Counted from the stretch's first letter, positions 46,870 to 61,100 are shown. The stretch is DNA of 64,000 bases from Gordionus sp. m RMFG-2023 (GCF_954871325.1 NC_088779.1:10976846-11040845); one strand, 5' to 3'. The notes: generated by a model not told the origin, from the sequence alone. Numbers and translations are program-made.

Positions 46870-47310
46870 ACCCCAGTCTTAAACCTATCAAAGACCTCAC
46901 GAATGATCACCGAATCTTCTAATTTATTACTTATGTACATTAACTCATCTATTGTATAAACGTCTTTTTTGCCTAATTTATATCTAATGGTTTTAGAATA
47001 AAAGGAGACTTTAATCTTTTCGATCGCTTTATTAAAATTTTAATTATTTTTACTAACTAACAAATCCTTTCCACTCAGTCGGCAAACTTTTTCCATCTAA
47101 GTTGTGAAGTATTATAAAATTCAATGATTTTTTACAATGTATGGAGACTTAAACACCTCATCTGTCGAAATGGCCCTAACTTTTTTATAGATGCTTTCGG
47201 GTAAGAATAACTTACTTGTCTCGAAAGATCGATAATTTTTAAAATAATTACTTAACCTGATAGTTATCCCGGTATCATTTTTGTTGGACTTGTCATTTGA
47301 TTTTCTTTTT
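46870..47310 (-). pseudogene. Remnant of an unrecognised coding region
   Basis: Minus-strand frames contain protein-like blocks: ETSKLFLPESIYKKVRAIS, TDEVFKSPYIVK, then KIKVSFYSKTIRYKLGKKD, VYTIDELMYISNKLEDSV and IIREVFDRFKTGVWSETLS. They follow one another in a consistent order and direction, so this was probably one gene. It is broken in several places. I do not recognise the family; a transposon-borne gene is likely given the surroundings. No ends are visible. Confidence 0.4.
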
Positions 47311-47730
47311 ATAAAATATTACTATATTTATTAAATCCTCAATTAATTTATTATTATTATTTATCTTAGTTTCTTTATCAAGATTTTCTATTATTTATTT
47401 ATATACATTATTATAATTTATTAATTAACTTTTACTTTGAAACGATACTTTAAATTATGAATCTAGATAAATTTATATTTATTTAGAATGGTCTCATTTA
47501 AGAAAATATCATAGTCATAGTTAAATGTCCATGGTAAAACAAGCGGCAATGCTGCACTTTAAAATAAAAATGAATTGATATTTCGTTTCGAGTAAACAAA
47601 ATGATTATTGAGGATATTTCTAATATTTAATTTAAAAGCCCACAGTCGGGTTGTCTTTTACAGATCGAGCCCAAGGAAAAGACTTCAATATCCGAGCCCG
47701 AACCTAGCCTGTGTAAGGCAAGGTTCGGAG

Positions 47731-47934
47731 TAGTGTTGTTAAGCGGCTTGATATGAGCCGATTTTTAAAAACGGCTAACTCAATATTTTCGCCAGAAAAA
47801 ATATTATGCAAGCCTAAAGATTTTGGTCATAGATAGTAAATGTTTATACATATATTACCGAAACCTCAAGGCTTAGATATTTTTCTGGCGCCGTTTTTAA
47901 AAATCGGCTCAAACAGAGCCATTTAACAACACTA
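47731..47934. mobile_element. hAT-like palindromic MITE, best-preserved copy (204 bp)
   Basis: It begins TAGTGTTGTTAAGCGGCTTG and ends GCCATTTAACAACACTA. Its flanks are GTTCGGAG (47723-47730) and TTTCGGAG (47935-47942), seven of eight matching. Inside, GAGCCGATTTTTAAAAACGG faces its inverse, and TTCGCCAGAAAAAATATT faces ATATTTTTCTGGCG. This copy defines the family present at 12427, 28039, 28470, 32275, 35368 and 56444. Confidence 0.8.
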
Positions 47935-48182
47935 TTTCGGAGAGCCCACCCAGGGCACTAACCACAAGGTAACCAAAATTAATTTCAAATTCACAATTAA
48001 CTGGAAAAAGATAATCAAATTAAGGGGAAAAAATATAAATAACATAATATACGATTGAACTTACAATATTATAGTTTTATTTATGCGGAAAAAAATGATA
48101 AGCCCACCTAGTGGAAAAATAACTCGTAATTTGACCTACTGAAAATAAAAAAAAAATGTTTTATTATTTTAACTTCCCCCAA

Positions 48183-50697
48183 ACAGGAGAGATAGATTAC
48201 CTTTTCTCGACGATCTGGAAAATATAATTAACGCTTTACCCAGAAGATACAACATAATTTTGATGGGCGATCTAAATACCAGGATTAGTTCGGAGGAGAT
48301 TTTTAAAAGGAACAACATTATTGGAAATGCAGCCCTGGCTCAGTCTAATGGAGACGACAGTAGGAAACTACTTGAGTTGTGTGGTAGTAAAAATCTCAAA
48401 ATTGAAAATACTTTCTTCTATCATAGAGAGAATAATACACTAACATTTAAAAGGGGAAATTACAAATTTCAAATAGATTTTTTTATTTCAAACGTCCACG
48501 GCTGGTTCGAAGATGTAATGGCATGACGAGTAATCTTTCTAAACATAAAATGGTCAAAGCCAAGATCCTGATAAGGAACATATGGAGTACCTCAATTGGA
48601 CCAAACAACAACTCTAACCAATCGGCAAATCTACTCAGAAAGCAAAATATCAATAATCTACAGGTACCAGAGATTAAAGAGCTCTTCGACCGAAGATTAT
48701 GCGAGAATGCAACGAATTTTGAAAGCATATCCCGGTCCAAAACTGTGGAAGAATGCTGGATGATTTTCAAAAATGACATTCACGAAGCTAGCGTGGTTTT
48801 AGGAAGAAATAACCCTCTCGCGAGAAAAGATTGGATATCCACGGCAGCTATGGAAAAAATTGAGGAGCTGCGTTTAAATGACCACTTTGATAGGGAACTT
48901 TGGAAGTCCATACAGAGATCTTTAAGAAGCGACAGAAAGATCTTCACTGTCAGGAAAGCTTGCAAAATCGATGCAGATTTGAAAGGTAATAGGCTTTTTG
49001 ACGCTTATAGCAAACTTAAATATTGTTGCAAATCAAAAACCTTCAAAAAACTTTCTACCATTCGTTTGAAAATAACAGAATCATAATTGACCAGGATGAT
49101 CATTTGGTACTCTGGACTGATTATTACATGAGGATCTTTGAATCTACAAGACGAATAAATACACCACCGGAATTGCAAGATACTACTCAATCCATCCCAC
49201 AATTCTCCCTAATTGAGATTTCCACTGCACTTAAAAAACTTGGAAATCATAAAGCCCCTGGCCCAGATAATATTACTAGTGAACATCTCAAAGCGACAAC
49301 AACTGATTTACCACGCTTTTGCAAATTATCTTCAAATCTGGTCTACAGGGTTGACACCGAAGGATTGGAATTTTTCCACCCTTTGCAACTTCCCCAAAAT
49401 CTCAAATCCCACTAAATTCGGTGACTATAGGGCAATAGCACTCACCTCTACGGCATCTAAGGTCTTTATGGCCCTCCTCAAGATTCGTATTCTGCAAACA
49501 TCACAAAACCTCTTTGCCAAATATATTTGGGCTTATCGCCCAGGCAAAATTATCATGGAGTCCTTTCTTGCTCTCAAAATTATCATCCAAAAATGTGATA
49601 GGTATAAGCTACCATTCTACTTCACCTTTATGGGTTTTAAACAGGCGTTCGATAATGTCAACCATGATGCACTCTGGAAAACATTATCAGAGGTTGGAAT
49701 TGACCCAAATATTATCAAGATATTACGACACCACTATAATAATCTGTTTACCACTTGCAGAGTAAATAATAAAGTTTCTCCACCATTTAGGATTAGGAAA
49801 GGAGTAAAATAAGGCTGCGTCCTTTCACCAGTCCTCTTTAACATAGTAGAACAAAATTCTAAAAGACACATTGGGGGCGGCTAATTTGCTGGAACTTAAC
49901 ACATCAATGAGTAATACGCATCTAGAGAATAGAATTATTTCCTACGCTGATTATGTCGTAATCATTACAAAGGACCTTCAGGAAACCGTGAATCTCATTT
50001 AATTGTTGAAACTGGTAAGCTTTAAGTTGGGTTAGAAATAAATTTAGAAAGACACACGCCTCCTATAGAGAATATTGATATAGGATCGGAGACGATCAAG
50101 GTGGTTACTCAAATAAAATATCTTGGAATTACCTTAGATAATAGAGGGGGGTGTAAAGAGGAACTCAGGTTAAGATTACAAAAAGCTAGGACAGCTTTCT
50201 ATAAGTATTTCAAGCTTTGGAAGACAATAGAGATTCCTACCTTCACTAGACTACGCATCTTTAATTTAACGGTGATTCCTGTTCTATTATATGGTTGTGA
50301 AACATGGGAAATCACTAAAGCAGACAACAGAAAATGCCAGACGTTTATTAACAAGTGCTTAAGGATAATTAACGGCGTCTTCTACCTTAGACTCATAACG
50401 AACGAAAGATTATGGAGACAATCGAAACACACTCCGTTTCACATCATACTCAAGAAAAAACGAATTCTTTCTAGCCCACATTTTAAGATATCCTAACAGT
50501 AATCTGGTTCATGACGCTTTAACTTGGCTCTTTACCTGTAGAGGTAAATCATACAGCAGATACAAGACCTTATGGTTTCACCGCGTTTTGAAAGATGTTG
50601 CTGATCTGAATATAAACTGGAAACAGTTCGTTAGATTGAATAACAATAAAAATTCTATCAAAAAGCTTCTTAAGATTAAATCTAGGTACCTGAGATG
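48183..50697 (+). mobile_element. Non-LTR retrotransposon (LINE), 5'-truncated and broken
   Basis: Plus-strand frames read in order. The C-terminal part of an APE-type endonuclease has ILMGDLNTRI and FQIDFFISN. The RT follows with KAPGPDNI, FGDYRAIALTSTASKVF, FKQAFDNVNHDALW and KGVK then GCVLSPVLFN. The palm motif follows as ISYADYV, where YADD is normal, then IKYLGITLD and VLLYGCETW, and a C-terminal ALTW...NINWKQFVRL tail. Endonuclease-RT elements with LLYGCETW are common in invertebrates (RTE/CR1-like). Damage: a frame change near 48525, others near 49060 and 49390, TAA at 49810 between VK and GC, and a change near 50490. The N-terminal endonuclease half is missing. The YADY change alone would abolish activity. 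Confidence 0.88.
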
Positions 50698-50799
50698 AAA
50701 TTCCTCATCCGTTACCAAACCTTTATCCCCCTTTATCTACTTGGATACCTTTATAGTACAGGTTTCTTTTCTCTTATTTAATAATTACATTTTATTAAA

Positions 50800-53700
50800 A
50801 ATGACTAGCTAAACATTAACTTAAACTAGCCTCCCCCTTTCCAATAATGATTAGATACAAATAGGATTATATGTATGGGTGTGGGCTGTCCAATGATATA
50901 GGGCTGTCTTTTTAGGCCTTTACCTCTTAATCAGCCCACAGACGTTTAAATGATAGTCCTCGGACTATTGTGCGTACAAGTACGTGTCGCTTGCCCACAA
51001 ACGTGTAAAGGGCTTCTCATATTTTCTTTATCGATAACTTTAATAATCCAGTTAGATGGAAATGAGAAAAACCTAGCGTAGCTCTGTAGTTCCCACAACG
51101 TTGAGAGGGCGAATGCGCTTTATCACGTATCACGTATATTTTAATTTAATTGGATGTTTACAAGTAAATCTTTTTTTCATGTTTATTTAATTATAACAAT
51201 GATGGATCGAACGATTTTTTGTTAAAAATGAACGGGATGGGATTATTGTGATATTTATAATTCATATTATTTAATATAGTTTGGAGCTACAAATTTTAAT
51301 GCAACATTAGCTTAATTTAGAGCAACAAATTATAATGCCACAACATTAGCTATCTGAGCATTTAACTAAAAAAATAATTAATATAAAGAAGATTGCTTTT
51401 GCATTATTAGTATGGATTTCTTTTAAGACTATGAATTAGTTAATACAATAAAAGAATAAGCATTTGTTAACAAATATAAGCTCTTGGCCAGTTTTGTTTA
51501 ATTTTAAATTTTCTATTTAAATACTAGGTACATATACACATTTTTTTAAAGGTCACAATTGAATATAAATAATTTGTTATAGAAAATTATTTAGCTTTGT
51601 GATTAAACCTTTTTTTCAGACAGTTTAAAAAGTTTGACTTAAGCAATTAATTTTGATAAAATTTATACCAGAAATTTGTGTAATCAATATGAAGTTAATT
51701 CTTGTTTTAAAAAATGATCTATTCTATATTAGTTGTATCAAGTTTATGAGTTAAATTTTTTTTATTAATACACTTACAAAATTATGATGGTATCTTTTAT
51801 CTATTAGATTGTCACGATAATAAGATTAATTTATGTGTTTAATAGCTTACCAATTATGATTCAATATTAATTTTTATGGTATTAATTTAAATAAATATTA
51901 GGACTGTTGTCGATTTTTTTGCCGATATTGAAGTTGACATTATAAATGTATATCTCAGAATTGGCCACTAATTTTTTATACATTAACATCTTGGAATATC
52001 AATATTACATCACAATAAAAAAATATTTTATTTTAAGGAAGCATTTAGAATTGGACCATTAAAAATTTGTTCAAAATTGAATCGGCTTTGTTAATCCAAA
52101 ACATAAGCTGATTTTATTTGCAGCTACTAACCCTTCCTTAAAATATTTTTTTTGATAAGATATTTTTAAGTGTTATTACCATTTTAGATGGTTATGTATT
52201 AAAAAATATATGTCAATCTTGGGCCATTTTCAAAATATATACAATTATAATCAGGCCATTTTAATATCAGCAAAAAATTGATGCAGCTCTTATAAATATA
52301 AATTATATGTAAATTTGTGCTAAAGATATCAACCCTAACATTAGGATAATTACCACCCTTTAGGGTTAGAGGTACTCTTAGATCTTCTAAAGCACAAGAT
52401 AAACAATTGCTTTGATAGATATCAAGTCTGGATTTGTACACTTTTTGAACTAATAAAGCATTATTCTTGTCAAAAAATCATAAATTATTCCCCCTCCTTT
52501 CCACTGTTTTTTTTATTTGTGTTTCTTCATAGTTTTGTTAATTGATCAATCTTTAGAATTTAAAAAAAAAAAATGATGCTGGTGCTTTATGAAATGGTAA
52601 AATATGCTAGATTAAAAAAAATATGCTTATCTATACATGTAAATATTTATATAATATATTTTTTCCATTTATTTTTTCTGATTGCATAAAATTTAATAAT
52701 TTATGAATATTTAAATACATAGGCATAGCTTCTATAAATGCCATTTAGCTAATAAAAAAATATCCCTCTATACTCCCCCCCCCACCCCTTTCACCAAAAT
52801 TGATTTAAATAAATAAATATATGATATTAGCATAAAATAATCAATATAATTAAGCATTTTCTATAGTTACCCATTAATTTCTTTTTTCCCTACTAAAAAT
52901 TACCTTATCAAATTTTAAAATCTGAAATATTCAAGAAAAATTGTGATCACACCAAAAGCTTGTAAAAATAAGCTAAAATCTTTCTAATAAGGAGAGGAGG
53001 GGCACTCAAAACTCTTTCTCTTGACAAAATTCTGTCTACTTCTTTATAAATGCATAAATATAAAAAATGTACTTTTTCATGATACAAGACCCCCCCCCCT
53101 CCCTTGCCTCCATTGTAAGAATCTCTGATATGTGATGTCAAATAACAGTTATGTTTTGTAAAAATATAACAAATCAAGATATTAATATTAGAATAAATAA
53201 TAGAATTAAATATATAATATCCAGAAGCTGATAACTTGCAGTCCATGAAAACATTCAAATCATATAAAGCATAATTTGTCGAATTTATTTCCCGATTAAA
53301 AACCATAAAATTAAATAATTTAGATTTACATTTCATCATGAAAAATTTATGATCACAGATATATTCTTTTAAAAGATGATCAAATTGTCAGCTTATTAAC
53401 ACTAAAACAACAAAAACTTTTATTTAATAAATATAATTATTTAAAATTTATTTATAAGTTGTCCTAAGTTGATATTAATAACTGAATCCTAAACTAGACC
53501 CATTATGAAAACTTTAAACATATAGTGAAAGTCAAATATCTGTCTTTAATTTATGGAGCACAGCGCCTCCCAAAGACTCTCTACCTTGGACAAGACCTGT
53601 TCACATCCACCCTATCTTAATTTTCCTGTTCCAATAATTTTGTAATAGAAAATAATTTTTTTTTAACCTGATATTCTCAAGTTGTACAAAATTCAACCCT

Positions 53701-55143
53701 TGCCATAATTGTAAAATTTAAAAAATTATGATGTATTCAATCTCTGAGCTGAACGTGACAATATCTTGAACAGACGATGACCTTCTAAATCAAGCAAGTT
53801 ATTATGGCTTTTTAAAAATTCGTTCATGCTATTTTGTCAAAAAATTAACAAAATCTTATTGCACCAATTAAAAAACTTAGCCCCATATCAAAAAATAACT
53901 TAAACTATATCACGAGTTTAGGAATTAAGGAGAACTTATTGATCCACTGTAAAACGTTATTTTTTAAAAAATATCATTGCAATTCGCAGCAGTAAGTTTT
54001 GAAATGCTATTTTTTCTCTCTTATATATTTATTACTTATTTTTACATCCGCATAACATATACGTATACAAATAATGTAAAACAACTTTTTAAATTAATAT
54101 TTCTATTTAATTTAATATAACTTGGTTAATAAATCTTAAATTTATTCATTAATTAAATAAAATGCATATATAATATTAGATTGTTCAAGTTATCTTTCGT
54201 TTTTCTTTTACAAATAATTTATTTTGAGGAGAACGTTGACATTTGACATCAAATTAATATTTTCATATTACTTTTTACCGGCAATGTACGTAATCAGAGA
54301 ATACGTGTTTTGCCGTGTAAAAATCTTACAAAATAGGTATTACTATTCAAGTTGGAATACATTTCCGGTAATATTTTTAAATTTTCTAAAAACGCGTAAA
54401 TTAATAATATAAAGTAAGTTAGGAAATCACATCTATACATTTCCTGCAATTTGATCATAAAGTTATGCATCATTTTAAATTTATGTATAACCTTACAATA
54501 TACAGGTTATACCCTGAGGATTACTTTAAGCAGCACATCTTCTTTATTTCTCAGATCTTATGATCTATAATTGAACTTAACCCGCCCCTAATTTTCGATT
54601 TAAGATTTTTGTCCATTCCTTTCCAAGAAAACTGGCTAATTTTTTAAGTCTCTTCCATTTTTTATATTTATATGATACTTTTTTTAAAAAAAACGAATAA
54701 AACTTTTATTGATTAAGAAATATTAATATTATTTGTAATGTAAGCCGCATGTTTAACATAACGAATTTTCGAAAGAAAATTCTACTATTTTGTAATATCG
54801 TTTAAGTTTAAGATATAGTTTGTCTGCCAAAATATAATTGGTTTTTTTTATTAATTTATTCTAAGGGGATATATTTTATTATTTTGAATTCAAATATTTT
54901 GTAACTATAATTTGATGTTTTTTATGAATTTTATAAGTATTTATTATTTTTATTTTATAATGTTATTTTAAATATTTTACTATAAAAAGACTTTATTTTT
55001 TTGCTTTTATCTAAATTTGGATCTATATCTGATCGATTTTTTAAAAAAAATATCTATTCATTATATTTTATAATGATGTCATAAAATAAAGAGAAGAAAA
55101 TCATTTAATTCAAAAGTACAGATCTAACAATGTCCTATATAAT
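50800..55143. other. Gene-poor AT-rich stretch
   Basis: I see no gene here that I can name. A minus-strand segment at 52340-52460 looks exon-like. C-rich runs lie near 52780 and 53090. The rest is A/T-rich with short homopolymers. The part around 50880-51010, with two GCCCACA(A/G)ACGT sites, may be the 3' untranslated tail of the LINE. Confidence 0.4.
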
Positions 55144-58100
55144 ATGACTAATTATTCTATAGAAGGTTTTGATAATAATTTAGTGCCCAACTCTCAACAT
55201 GGCATTCAGTCTGGGTGTTTTGATAGGTATGTTCTATGTTGTCTTATTGTTTATTGTGCATCTTAGTTTGAATATTATAGGGTTTTAATTTCACTTTTTA
55301 GTGAATATATTATCCTTCGTTGTAAACCATTTTTTTACATTAAAAAAAATAACATGGTGTTTTTTTAAAAAAAATCGCTCTACAGTAAAATGTGTCATCG
55401 GTTCCATTCTTCTTTTAAATAAGCATTTTGACTTTTTACTAGTATTTTTTTTCTTCGTTTTTTTAGGATTCTAAATAGAGCTGTGTAAATATAGAATGCG
55501 ATTTTTATAGACTTAATGAAATTTTAAGCATATTTTTTAAAGATATCATCACCCTAATTTTATGCCATAAAATCTATTTTTTTAAAAATATTATTTGATA
55601 AATGAGTGGAAAAAGGATGTCCTAGCTGTTTTACATTTAAGACATGTTAGGACATGATCTTAGTTTTTTTTAAATATCACAAAAGTGTCAACTTTTTTTT
55701 GAAACAATAAATATACATATAAATTAGTTTTAAACTTTTGTGAAACTCGATTCCCTTGTTCCCTAAAATTCTAAAATAAAATTCTGATTTCAGTTTTTAA
55801 ATACTTTAAAAGGAAATTCCGGTTTTCAAAAACTCGTCATGACCATTAAATATTAAAAAATTTGACACTAACAACTCCACTTCATTTTTTTTTAAAATTT
55901 ACCATTATCTGTTACTTCAGTGGCATTTTCTAATTACATTTATCCATTTGGCAATGCTAAAATGCCAATTTTTATTTATAAGGGTGCTAAAATAATGTTT
56001 TATGCTCAAATAGAGAATATTTTGAATAAGGCATGTTAAACACCGCTTTTGTTCTTTACAAAAAACACTATTAACGAACTTCTGATTTATAATTGGTTTA
56101 ATTTCAACATTTATATACCAGATAATCTTTCCTATTTTTATAACTACTTTAAATATATCAGTATAAGTGGTAATTACAATTATTCGCTTTATCAGTCATT
56201 TTTTGGGGGCTTATTTTTTTAACATATGAATTTATCGTTTCCTTTTTAAAAATTAAAAATCCCTTATCTTATTAATTATAGAAATAGTTTCAAATTTGGA
56301 AAAATATAATATAAGCTTGTTAAAAAAATCTATATTGATTTTGATCTTTTTCATAAAAATTTTGAAATCTGATGGATATTAAATTTCATTTCCGAATTTA
56401 TTTTTTTTTGCTAAAATTAATTGTATTATCAAAATTATGTTTGTAGTGTTGTTAAGAAGCCCGATTCGGGTCTATTTTTATCACTAAGTGTTTGGTTAAA
56501 CGGCTCTATTTCGTCAAATTTAAATTAAGAATTTAGCCAAAATAATATTACTCAAGCTTCGAGATTTCATTAATAGATATGTCCAAAACCTATCTGCCAT
56601 CTATGAGCAAAATCTCCAGACTCGTTTTTAAAAAATCGAGCCGTTTAACACACTAATCAGGATGCCTCCAGTTGAGGGAGGAAATATCTATAAACAAACT
56701 AGAAGGACGAATCGAAATTTATCAAAAAATCATCAGCGTAATCGTTCAACTGGTAACTTACGATAATGGAATTGCATGACACTGTAGCCATATCGTTTCA
56801 TAACTATGAACGATATACTACATATAAGAGTAAGGTTTCGTTTATAGTAACCGCGCATCGCGTGGTATTTTAACAAAAGTAAGGAATTAATAGGTGAAAT
56901 TTATAATGACTGCTCGATGCGATGAAATGAATCACAATCGTTATAGATTATGAATTTTACCTCATATTTTTTGATTGCTTTGAAAAATATCCAGCGACGC
57001 GTAAACGAGGCATAACCATGCATTCGCAGTTACCGCGAATTAAATACGCAAAATACAACTTATTTTTTATAATTCGCCGCGAATTCACGCTAACTATGGA
57101 TGAAAGGTAACGCTGTATTATAGTCTATTCATCATTTAACAAGAGAGAAAAACTCATACCTATAAATCATTTTTCTTTGTTCTTATATCGATTTTTCTTG
57201 GCAAATTGAATTTTTTTTATAGGAAACGAATTATTTAAATAAAATACTAAAACAACTTTCAAATAAACACTGAAAAATTTTAGTTCACAACTCGTTTTTT
57301 ATATTAAACTTCTCAATATTTTATAAAAACTCCCCAAATTATTAATATAAATACTGCCCCCCCCCTAATAAATCATAGCTATTAATAAATAATAAAATTA
57401 TAAGATATGAACCAAAATGGAATATTCTTGATTTGTAACAAAAACGCCATTTTGAAAGTTTCAACGGAATTTTTTAGGCTTCTTAATTTATTTTATTTTT
57501 GTAATATAAACAATGATTCCGCTTTTTCCTTCTTTTTTTTAAAAAAAGAAAGAGACCTATCCGTCTTTAGAGGCTTATCTTATACAAAACGCTGACCTTG
57601 GCGATAGACTTTTGATCTCTTCTATTTTTTTAATATTTGAAAAGAATGGAAAAAATTGTGATGATAAATTGCGATTTTTTTAATATTAAAATATGTTAAA
57701 AAATTTTAAAAAAATACTATAAATATATTTTAAGAAAAATAACAATTAATACCCCAGCCACAATATTTAAACTTAGTACAGTATGCATAATTTCTCTTTC
57801 AGATTGGACAAAACTCTGACAGCGCCACCATATCCCCTTTGGAGTTTAATCACTCAAACACAGTATATTTTAAAATATTTGCTTAACCATTTTGTTAAAA
57901 TTAATTTTTTTTTTTTAAAAAAGACTAAATTTTATTATATTTTATTTTTCTCTTAACCTTTTATATGTTCATATTGGGGTATGAGAAAATCTCTCGATTT
58001 TAAGTCATTCAAAGAGCCCTTTTTAAATTTTAAATAACGGATTTGAATGTATTATTCAAATTTTGCCGTGAACTTTAGAACTACTTCCGATTAAATTGGA

Positions 58101-61100
58101 TTTTTATCTCCCCCTGTAAATGATCTAAAATCGGGAGATTCTGAATCCCCATGGATTCCATATCCTAGAATACGGATACATATATTCGTTTTCTTTTAAA
58201 AAAATACAAGCATATTACTTTTATATCTAACCAATTATTACTAATCGCATAATTATTTTTTTTAGTGCATAACAAGTTAACTTCGTAAAAAAAGACTTCA
58301 TGGTATACGAACACTTATTTTCTATTTCGCGCAATCTCTAGTACCATAGAAGACGGAAAGATTGCTATTAGTTTATAATATCTCTTAATCGCATAATGAC
58401 CTTTTTTTTAAGAAAAACTTGGGACTTTTTTAAATTTCAATGCTAACTGGATTGATATAGGACATTATTTTTGAAAAAATGACACATGACTTAAAAAGAG
58501 CTTATTTTTGATAAAATTAACGAACCCTGCTTTTTGAATAAATAAAATTAGAGTTCAATTAATATTACTAATCCCGATTATATTATGTAACCTATAATTT
58601 AATATTTTATAACTAACTTGCCATCTAATTTTTTAAAAAAATTTATTTCGAATATGTAGCCCTCATTTATCAAAGAGATTTAGCTTAAAATATGCTTCAT
58701 CGCCTATTATACTCAAACAACATTCAACATATCCTCGGAAACCGACGTTAAAATTTAAAGATGTTTTCAAAAAATGGGATGGCAAGAAATATTTTATGGC
58801 GAAATCAGGCACATATAATCGTGATCTCGATGATCACCGTTACAGTTCTTTCCCATCTTTAGCCCGTTTTAATATTCAACATAACCAATACGGTTCGCTT
58901 CGCAGATCTTCCTCTATACCTAGCAATCTATTTTGGCAGAAGACTTTAAATATACTCAGCAATTTTAAAAGAGTTTATCTGTCGGCTTTCGATAAAAATT
59001 CGAAACATAGTGACTATTGTTACTCATTGGATAACGCTATTAACGATTCCAAACTACGTAGCCAGTTGATCAACATGATAAGAACGCCTAGTATTAACGA
59101 CACTTCGCAAACGGGTGATTTGGGAGACCGTTCTTCCTTAATATCCCCAGAAAATTTGCAATTAGTTGACGGTGAACATTTAGATTCACTTATAATGGGC
59201 TCTAGTACAATTAAATCATTGGATAAGCTAAATTATGATCTCAGGATCCCGATGTCAAGTGATCACAACAGAAACTCGACACCCATCATTGAATATGGTA
59301 CGAATGGTTATGCCCAAAGTCGAAATTTCGCGGATATAACTCATAACATCGTGTTTTTAAATCACCCGAATATCACCACCTCGGATAAAATTTCTCCCGG
59401 AAACATTTCCTTGCTTTCCGAACCGCTTCAGGATTGTTACTATCATAGCGATGATCCTAACATCAAACTCGACCCCGCCCCTAATACGTTGAATATGTTT
59501 CGAGACGAACATGGCCTACCATTTCCGTTCTCACTATCCTCCAGTCATTGTGGTCAGGTATCTCCTAAAATTAGGCCTCGAGCCTTTCTCAGCGAGGGCC
59601 ACAGTATCTCTCATATTATTAACAAACCCAAAAACTATTCCAAAAAACGTTACCTTTTGAGAAACGATAAAAAAGTTCCCATTATCACTGAACCTTTTTT
59701 TTCTAGTAAAAAATTTGATGGTGCCACAAAATCACCTTTGGATTTGAATCTTGCCTCCCTGCCAGATTCGATTAATGAAAACCGGGCATTTATTAGGCGT
59801 CAATCCCAACTCTCTATCGAATCGGACCCCGGGTTTCGGTCGTCAGAATTGAGGATTCCCTCAATTCCCGGGCCACCCGGAAATTATCATTCATTGTTTA
59901 ACATTCCCGAGAGCTTCGCTTACGATGATAATATTATTAGTGAATTGAAGGATCTTAACCGTAAATCTTCCGATACCTTAGAAATTTTTATCAATGGTAA
60001 TAGCCAAGACAGCACGGATGACTTATCAAACAAAGACGGCAAGGTCGAAATCAAAAACCGTAGTTATCCTACCTTGACACATCAAACCGTTAATAAAGTA
60101 TCCTTAAATAACACCGCATGCAACGTCAATAATAATCAAAAACGACGTTTTGCCGATGCCCCCGTGCGTTTCTCTCACAAATCGCACGCTACTAGCATGT
60201 TACAAAATGACGCCTCGTCCTTTAATAATCGATTTTACGATTCATCATCTCCGGCTTCTTGCAGCATCTTGCTCAACGGTAATAACGAGAATACCTCTCT
60301 TATAACCCTTACCGACCCATATTTTCCTCCTGTACCATTGCCTCCCCGTGTTTCTATTTCTAAATTATCTGCTAACCATGCCCCTTGTCCCCCTTGCCAG
60401 CTCTCCATACCCAATAGAAATGATAACCAAAGCCCTTGTGAGCCAACTTTCAATGCGCTATTACCCACCATTTCGATAGCTACCCGCTCTTTGTTAAACT
60501 CGACCGGTATAAACCTACCCCCTCATTCTAACATAATTACGACCCCTACCTTATCATCAACAAACAGCAGCAATAGTTTGTTTCAAATGCCATGTGACAA
60601 CAAGAAATATAGGAAAACGTTTTGGGACGTGCTGGCCCCGAGTTACAAAAGTCGAAACGAGGACTTCAAAAAGCTTTTCATGGACGAGACCGAAGAAAAC
60701 GGTAACGGAATCGAAAACGAGAGACTTCTGGTCGATTATTCCTGCGCCCTGCAGAAGGAGATCCTAATTCAAGGCCGCATGTACATATCCCAATCTTACG
60801 TTTGCTTCTACGCCAACATTTTTCGATGGGAGAGCAAGATCAAGATAAGATTCAAGGTTTTTTTTAAATTATATTTTTTTAAAATTATATTTATTTCATA
60901 TTAAGATATATATGAAATTCTTTGGGATTCATATTTGTACACAAAGGTATAGTAATTTTTTTAATCTAATAAGGTATTTATTCTACACAAATGTCATTGA
61001 CATATAATGCACATTCATGCATTAAAATGCATTTTGAAGTGCCATTGAATATAAATCAGCAGGTGACACGCCATTTTGGTTTTCATAAAATTTTAATATA

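Noticed and set aside
60235-60471. Minus-strand open frame of 78 codons
   Set aside because: It is antisense to the large GRAMD1-like exon. Openness follows from codon composition of the real gene.
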